A stretch of 48,653 nt of DNA from Nostoc sp. LEGE 12450 (GTDB lineage: Bacteria; Cyanobacteriota; Cyanobacteriia; Cyanobacteriales; Nostocaceae), in contig NZ_JADEXU010000050.1 of NCBI RefSeq assembly GCF_015206895.1, positions 1 through 48,653 of the forward strand, read 5' to 3'. The notes under the pieces are model-generated. The model saw only the letters and a program-made list of their open reading frames with translations, had not been told where the DNA came from and made no database searches. A program made the position numbers and the translations under genes. Positions 44,685 to 48,653 of the stretch are shown one piece after another (positions within the stretch are counted from its first letter, which is position 1; each line of letters begins with the position of its first letter).

Positions 44685-45773
44685 ATGACCCAGAACTACC
44701 GCATTACTCTACTCCCCGGCGATGGCATTGGCCCTGAAATTATGGCAGTGGCGGTAGATGTGCTGAAAGTCGTAGGGAAGCAATTTGATCTGAAGTTTGA
44801 ATTCCAAGAAGCCCTCATTGGTGGTGCAGCAATTGACGCTACAGGCGAACCCTTACCATCTGCCACTCTAGAAACTTGTCGTAACAGTGATGCTGTATTA
44901 CTTGCAGCAATTGGTGGCTATAAGTGGGATTCTCTGCAATCCAATTTACGCCCAGAAGCAGGTTTGTTAGGGCTACGCGCAGGTTTGGGATTATTTGCCA
45001 ATTTGCGCCCAGCGAAAATTTTGCCCCAACTAATCGATGCCTCGACTTTGAAACGCGAAGTTGTGGAAGGCGTGGATATTATGGTGGTGCGCGAACTCAC
45101 TGGTGGAATTTACTTCGGTAAACCTAAAGGGATTTTTGCCACAGAAACGGGTGAAAAACGCGGTGTCAATACAATGGTTTACACCGAATCAGAAATTGAG
45201 CGCATTGGGCGGGTAGCATTTGAAGCGGCTAGAAAACGCGGCGGAAAACTTTGTTCGGTGGATAAGGCAAACGTATTAGAAGTATCTCAGTTGTGGCGCG
45301 ATCGCATTACCCAACTTTCACAAGAATATCCAGATATCGAACTCTCTCATTTATATGTAGATAATGCTGCTATGCAGTTAGTACGCGCTCCCAAACAGTT
45401 CGACACCATTGTTACAGGCAATTTGTTTGGCGATATTCTCTCTGATGCGGCTGCCATGCTCACAGGTAGTATTGGGATGTTACCCTCAGCTAGTTTGGGC
45501 GCTTCTGGGCCTGGTGTGTTTGAACCAGTTCATGGTTCCGCCCCAGATATTGCTGGACAGGATAAGGCCAATCCTCTAGCACAGGTTTTGAGTGCGGCGA
45601 TGATGCTACGCTACGCTTTAGACCAACCAAAAGCGGCAGATCGTATCGAACAAGCCGTATTCCAAGTTTTAGAACAAGGCGATCGCACTGGGGATATAAT
45701 TTCTCCAGGAAAAAACCTCCTTGGTTGCCGCGCTATGGGAGACTCGCTCATTAAGGCTCTTGAACAAAAATAA
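44685..45773 (+). CDS. leuB: 3-isopropylmalate dehydrogenase
   Basis: The 362-residue protein catalyses the NAD-dependent oxidative decarboxylation in leucine synthesis. It has [12 protein letters not shown] at the start, the substrate-binding [13 protein letters not shown], the catalytic Lys in [23 protein letters not shown], the metal-binding [22 protein letters not shown] (split at the SDAAAML core) and the NAD-binding [15 protein letters not shown]. All are typical of LeuB. No other leu gene is adjacent. Confidence 0.97.
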   Translation: MTQNYRITLLPGDGIGPEIMAVAVDVLKVVGKQFDLKFEFQEALIGGAAIDATGEPLPSATLETCRNSDAVLLAAIGGYKWDSLQSNLRPEAGLLGLRAGLGLFANLRPAKILPQLIDASTLKREVVEGVDIMVVRELTGGIYFGKPKGIFATETGEKRGVNTMVYTESEIERIGRVAFEAARKRGGKLCSVDKANVLEVSQLWRDRITQLSQEYPDIELSHLYVDNAAMQLVRAPKQFDTIVTGNLFGDILSDAAAMLTGSIGMLPSASLGASGPGVFEPVHGSAPDIAGQDKANPLAQVLSAAMMLRYALDQPKAADRIEQAVFQVLEQGDRTGDIISPGKNLLGCRAMGDSLIKALEQK

Positions 45774-45863
45774 TTTTAAAGTGCAACCTGGCCAATTTGG
45801 CAACCTTTGCTATAAGTTTCGGGTAGACTAAAGGGAAATCTAGCAATCAAATAACAGTCGATA

Positions 45864-46124
45864 GTGTACGCATTACGACAGAATTCAGTAAATTTCACCG
45901 CCCCTAAGAACCAATCGCCTTTGATTGATCCTGCTGTAATCAGAGCTGCTGGGCAGATATACTATACTCACTGTGAAGTCCATCCCGAAATCGCTGGGCA
46001 ACCTTCCGGTGTAGCAATTAATCGTGTTAATCATCGAGGTAAGGTTATTTTTACTAACCAACCAGTTCTTTTACCTCAAGAGTGTTTTGTACCCTTAAGT
46101 CAAATTGAATCACACATCTATTAG
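45864..46124 (+). CDS. Small protein of unknown function
   Basis: The 86-residue protein starts with GTG at 45864 and has the pattern LIDPAVIRAAGQIYYTHCEV, then a Gly/Asn-rich stretch with GVAINRVNHRGKVIFTNQP. I recognise no domain. Codon use looks coding and the frame fills the space between leuB and the prepilin peptidase gene, so it is probably real. The single Cys with an adjacent His is notable but not diagnostic. Confidence 0.55.
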   Translation: MYALRQNSVNFTAPKNQSPLIDPAVIRAAGQIYYTHCEVHPEIAGQPSGVAINRVNHRGKVIFTNQPVLLPQECFVPLSQIESHIY

Positions 46125-46160
46125 TCATTAGTCATTGGTCATTGGTCATTAGTCATTAGT
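46123..46160. repeat. AGTCATT/GGTCATT heptanucleotide repeats
   Basis: About five consecutive heptamers (TAGTCAT and TGGTCAT forms) follow the small gene. On the other side of AGTTCTCGACAAAGAACAAA lie complementary ACAAATGACA-type copies, so the whole spacer can fold. Confidence 0.75.
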
Positions 46161-46226
46161 TCTCGACAAAGAACAAAAGATAAACGACAAATGACACAGA
46201 ACTAATGACAAAGGACTAGTGACTGT

Positions 46227-47117
46227 ATGGACATTTTGTTCGCTATTCCAGCGAGTGTAATGGTCTTTGCTTTGGGTGCATCTATTGGCAGTTTTCTCAA
46301 TGTTATTGTTTATCGGCTACCTGCTGGGTTGTCAATCCTTTGGCCGCCTTCTCGTTGTCCTAAATGCTTAAACCAGCTAAAAGCTTACGACAATGTACCA
46401 GTATTCGGCTGGATTTCATTAAGAGGGCGGTGTCGATATTGCAAAAGCAAAATTTCTGTCCGTTATCCTGTGGTAGAAGGGGTGACGGGCATAATTTTTT
46501 TGCTGATTTTTTTAGTATTTCAAGTTTCGATTTTAACAATAGGCTATTGGGCTTTTTGTAGTTGGTTATTAGCACTATCGCTTATCGACCTGGATACAAT
46601 GACCTTACCTAATCCACTTACTCAGTCGGGTTTAGTGGTAGGAATTTTATTCCAAATGGTGGTTGGTTATCTATCAGAAGGAAGTTCTGTCGCATTGGTA
46701 AATCACCTTATGATGGCCATAGTAGGTGCAGTCTTGGGCTTATGGCTATTTGATGCGATCGCCCTATTGGGTTCAATTGCCTTTGGGAAAACTGCAATGG
46801 GCGCGGGTGATGCCAAGTTAGCAGCCATGATGGGAGCCTGGTTAGGCTGGAAATATTTGCTCTTAGCTAGTTTTATTGCCTGTGCGTTGGGAGCCTTAAT
46901 TGGCAGTGGTGTTATTATGCATAAACGGATACTCCTAGGTCGAAGCAAGCCACGCGCAGCGTCTGGTAAAGAAGCCCCTAATGAAGAGACATCGACACAC
47001 AGGTTAGGACAAAAGATGCCTTTTGGCCCTTTTCTCGCTTTAGGATCTCTGATTACCCTGTTTAGTGGCGAAGCAATTTTGTCTACCTATCTGCGGTTAT
47101 TTTTTCCAGCGTCTTGA
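46227..47117 (+). CDS. pilD: Prepilin peptidase / N-methyltransferase (A24 family)
   Basis: The 296-residue membrane enzyme cleaves type IV prepilin leaders and methylates the new N-terminus. The N-terminal methylase region has the two zinc-binding pairs C44/C47 and C69/C72. The aspartic protease part has IDLDTMTLPNP (D121 and D123) and GAGDAK (192-197, D195). About eight membrane helices are present. Between the last two helices there is an unusual hydrophilic insert (about 239-258) partly encoded by a dispersed repeat. No pilin gene is adjacent. Confidence 0.94.
   Translation: MDILFAIPASVMVFALGASIGSFLNVIVYRLPAGLSILWPPSRCPKCLNQLKAYDNVPVFGWISLRGRCRYCKSKISVRYPVVEGVTGIIFLLIFLVFQVSILTIGYWAFCSWLLALSLIDLDTMTLPNPLTQSGLVVGILFQMVVGYLSEGSSVALVNHLMMAIVGAVLGLWLFDAIALLGSIAFGKTAMGAGDAKLAAMMGAWLGWKYLLLASFIACALGALIGSGVIMHKRILLGRSKPRAASGKEAPNEETSTHRLGQKMPFGPFLALGSLITLFSGEAILSTYLRLFFPAS
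46941..46983. repeat. Dispersed repeat within the prepilin peptidase gene
   Basis: AGCAAGCCACGCGCAGCGTC followed by TGGTAAAGAAG is a variant of the GCAAGCTACGCGCAGCGTCT-type element that I associate with spaces between Nostoc genes. Here it is in frame and encodes SKPRAASGKEA. Confidence 0.6.
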
Positions 47118-47644
47118 ATTGCAGTCGCGAGTATGGAGAGAAGGGGGATAAGGGGAGTAACCCATATCGAATGCCCTTTCATAAGAAAAATTTATAATTC
47201 GTGACTGTAACCAACATTACCCCATCGCCCCTTCATATTTTGATAATATTCTGCTTGTGACTTGTATTACCCTCTTGATGACGATTAACCGTTAGCAAGC
47301 ACAACTATTGCAACAGATGCCGATCGTTCATAACCTAGCAATACGAATCATTGATTTGGGTGGGAGAGGGAGAGCATCTTATTTGGAGGTTGGTATTCTC
47401 ATGGCTTTGTCAGTACGTCAATATAATTAAGTCTGCTGAAAATAAAGAGCAGGAGACTTGTATTGGTATAAGTATTTTCGTTAAGCTGGCAACCAAAGAT
47501 GAAAATTAAGGTCTGAATTGCTTAAAAGCGTAGTTTGACGATGTAGTAATTAGTCATTAGTAAAAAAAATGACTCGTGACTAAGGACAACCCAATACGGT
47601 TTGACATGTTTTCGACCTCATACCCACTTAAAATAAAATAAAAA
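47118..47644. other. 527-bp gene-free region upstream of accD
   Basis: No gene, tRNA or strong hairpin is recognised. The start is G-rich (GGAGAGAAGGGGGATAAGGG), and a short AGTCATTAGT-type repeat with complementary ACTCGTGACTAA lies near 47547-47583. The accD promoter is presumably inside. Confidence 0.5.
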
Positions 47645-48595
47645 ATGGCTAACAACGAAGAATCACGTGGTTTAAAGTCTCTATTTGATTGGTTTGCAAA
47701 TCGACGGAAATCAGGATCTACCAGCCTTGAACGACAAGAACGTGAAATTGCTGATGGTTTATGGCATAAATGTTCTAAGTGCAGTGTCTTGGCATATACA
47801 AAAGACCTGAAAGCTAATCAGATGGTTTGTGCCGAATGCGGTCATCACAATCGGGTAGACAGCGATGAGCGTATTCGTCAATTGATAGATAATAATACCT
47901 GGAAACCTCTAGACGAGCATTTGCGTCCAACCGATCCGCTAGAATTTCGCGATCGCAAACTCTACAGCGATCGCCTGCGGGAAACACAAGATAAAATTGG
48001 CTTAATAGACGCAGTTCACACTGGTTTAGGTCAAATCAATGGTTTGCCCATTGCCCTTGGGGTTATGGACTTCCGTTTTATGGGTGGTAGTATGGGTTCG
48101 GTTGTGGGAGAAAAACTCACCCGGATGATTGAACAAGCCACTCAACGGCGGTATCCTGTAGTGATCGTTTGCACCTCCGGCGGCGCGAGAATGCAAGAAG
48201 GAATGCTTTCCCTGATGCAGATGGCGAAAATCTCCGCAGCTCTACAGCGTCATAAAGACGCGCGACTATTATATATTCCCGTTTTGACCAATCCCACAAC
48301 GGGCGGCGTTACCGCAAGTTTTGCTATGTTGGGCGATATTATTTTGGCAGAACCCAAGGCAACCATTGGTTTTGCCGGTCGGCGAGTGATTGAGCAAACC
48401 CTACGAGAAAAACTCCCCGAAAATTTTCAGACTGCTGAAGATTTGCTCCAGCATGGTTTTGTTGATGATATCGTACCCCGTACTCAATTAAAGACCACCC
48501 TAGCCCAGCTGATTGCTCTACACCAGCCTGTACTAACACCACCTCACATGGTGTTGTGGGAAACAATGTCCTTAACTTCTACCGCCGCAGAATAG
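47645..48595 (+). CDS. accD: Acetyl-CoA carboxylase carboxyltransferase subunit beta
   Basis: The 316-residue protein has the N-terminal zinc ribbon C43, C46, C62 and C65, and the crotonase-like carboxyltransferase fold with [42 protein letters not shown] (loop of the CoA site) and [12 protein letters not shown]. With AccA it transfers the carboxyl group from biotin to acetyl-CoA, the committed step of fatty-acid synthesis. An acidic to basic 30-residue extension ([17 protein letters not shown]) precedes the zinc ribbon, as usual in cyanobacteria. Confidence 0.97.
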   Translation: MANNEESRGLKSLFDWFANRRKSGSTSLERQEREIADGLWHKCSKCSVLAYTKDLKANQMVCAECGHHNRVDSDERIRQLIDNNTWKPLDEHLRPTDPLEFRDRKLYSDRLRETQDKIGLIDAVHTGLGQINGLPIALGVMDFRFMGGSMGSVVGEKLTRMIEQATQRRYPVVIVCTSGGARMQEGMLSLMQMAKISAALQRHKDARLLYIPVLTNPTTGGVTASFAMLGDIILAEPKATIGFAGRRVIEQTLREKLPENFQTAEDLLQHGFVDDIVPRTQLKTTLAQLIALHQPVLTPPHMVLWETMSLTSTAAE

Positions 48596-48653
48596 AAGAT
48601 GGGGAATGGGGAATAGGGAATTGAGAATTGAGAATTGGGAATGGGGAATGGGG
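48596..48653. repeat. Heptanucleotide repeats at the window end
   Basis: GGGGAAT/GGGAATG and GAGAATT heptamers alternate directly after accD and run out of the window. Confidence 0.8.

Overview
The window comes from a filamentous, heterocystous-type cyanobacterium, most likely Nostoc or a close Nostocales relative. The evidence is the many HIP1 octamers (GCGATCGC) scattered through coding DNA, several families of heptanucleotide short tandem repeats between genes, an intein-bearing dnaB next to rplI, and a gene set with a phasin-like protein, UbiB kinase, DUF3352 protein, Uma2 protein and PrsW-like protease. No tRNA, rRNA, CRISPR array, prophage or intact insertion sequence was recognised.

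Layout. (1) 471-6146: eight small genes for Cys-free peptides. Seven are near-identical tandem copies, each preceded by the same hairpin spacer, and the eighth is divergent. They are followed by an APH-type kinase and a HopA1-family protein. A kinase plus HopA1 pair is the split Ser/Thr dehydratase of class V lanthipeptides and thioamitides, so this looks like a RiPP locus with an unusual set of precursors; it is the most interesting part of the window. (2) 6793-8664: a 2TM-domain protein, a phasin-like coiled-coil protein and an exported FKBP isomerase. (3) 8764-13345 (minus strand): dnaB with a 512-residue intein in its Walker A motif, rplI and gloB. (4) 13752-24519: a glycan island with eight glycosyltransferase-like genes and an MsbA-type ABC exporter that ends in two histidine-kinase H-box-like segments, only the first of which keeps the His. 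(5) 24858-30259 (minus strand): a small membrane protein, a UbiB-family kinase and an M1 aminopeptidase with HEAT-like repeats. (6) 30813-35838: DUF3352 protein, MscL, methyltransferase overlapping a PrsW-like protease, and Uma2. (7) 36007-44435 (minus strand): a double-domain PTPS/QueD protein, DnaJ-domain protein, cysteine synthase, PurT, pentapeptide-repeat protein, a two-gene ABC-2 transporter and MscS. (8) 44685-48595 (plus strand): leuB, a small conserved-looking protein, prepilin peptidase and accD.

Working together. In region 1 the peptides would be phosphorylated on Ser/Thr by the kinase and converted to dehydroamino acids by the HopA1 protein. With no Cys in any peptide, classical lanthionine rings cannot form within them, so the end product is an open question. 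No dedicated transporter or leader peptidase is adjacent. Region 4 is probably one or two co-transcribed units making and exporting a polysaccharide or oligosaccharide. Most of the remainder is ordinary housekeeping, with several repeats that appear to have entered coding sequence in frame (in the intein, the aminopeptidase and the prepilin peptidase).
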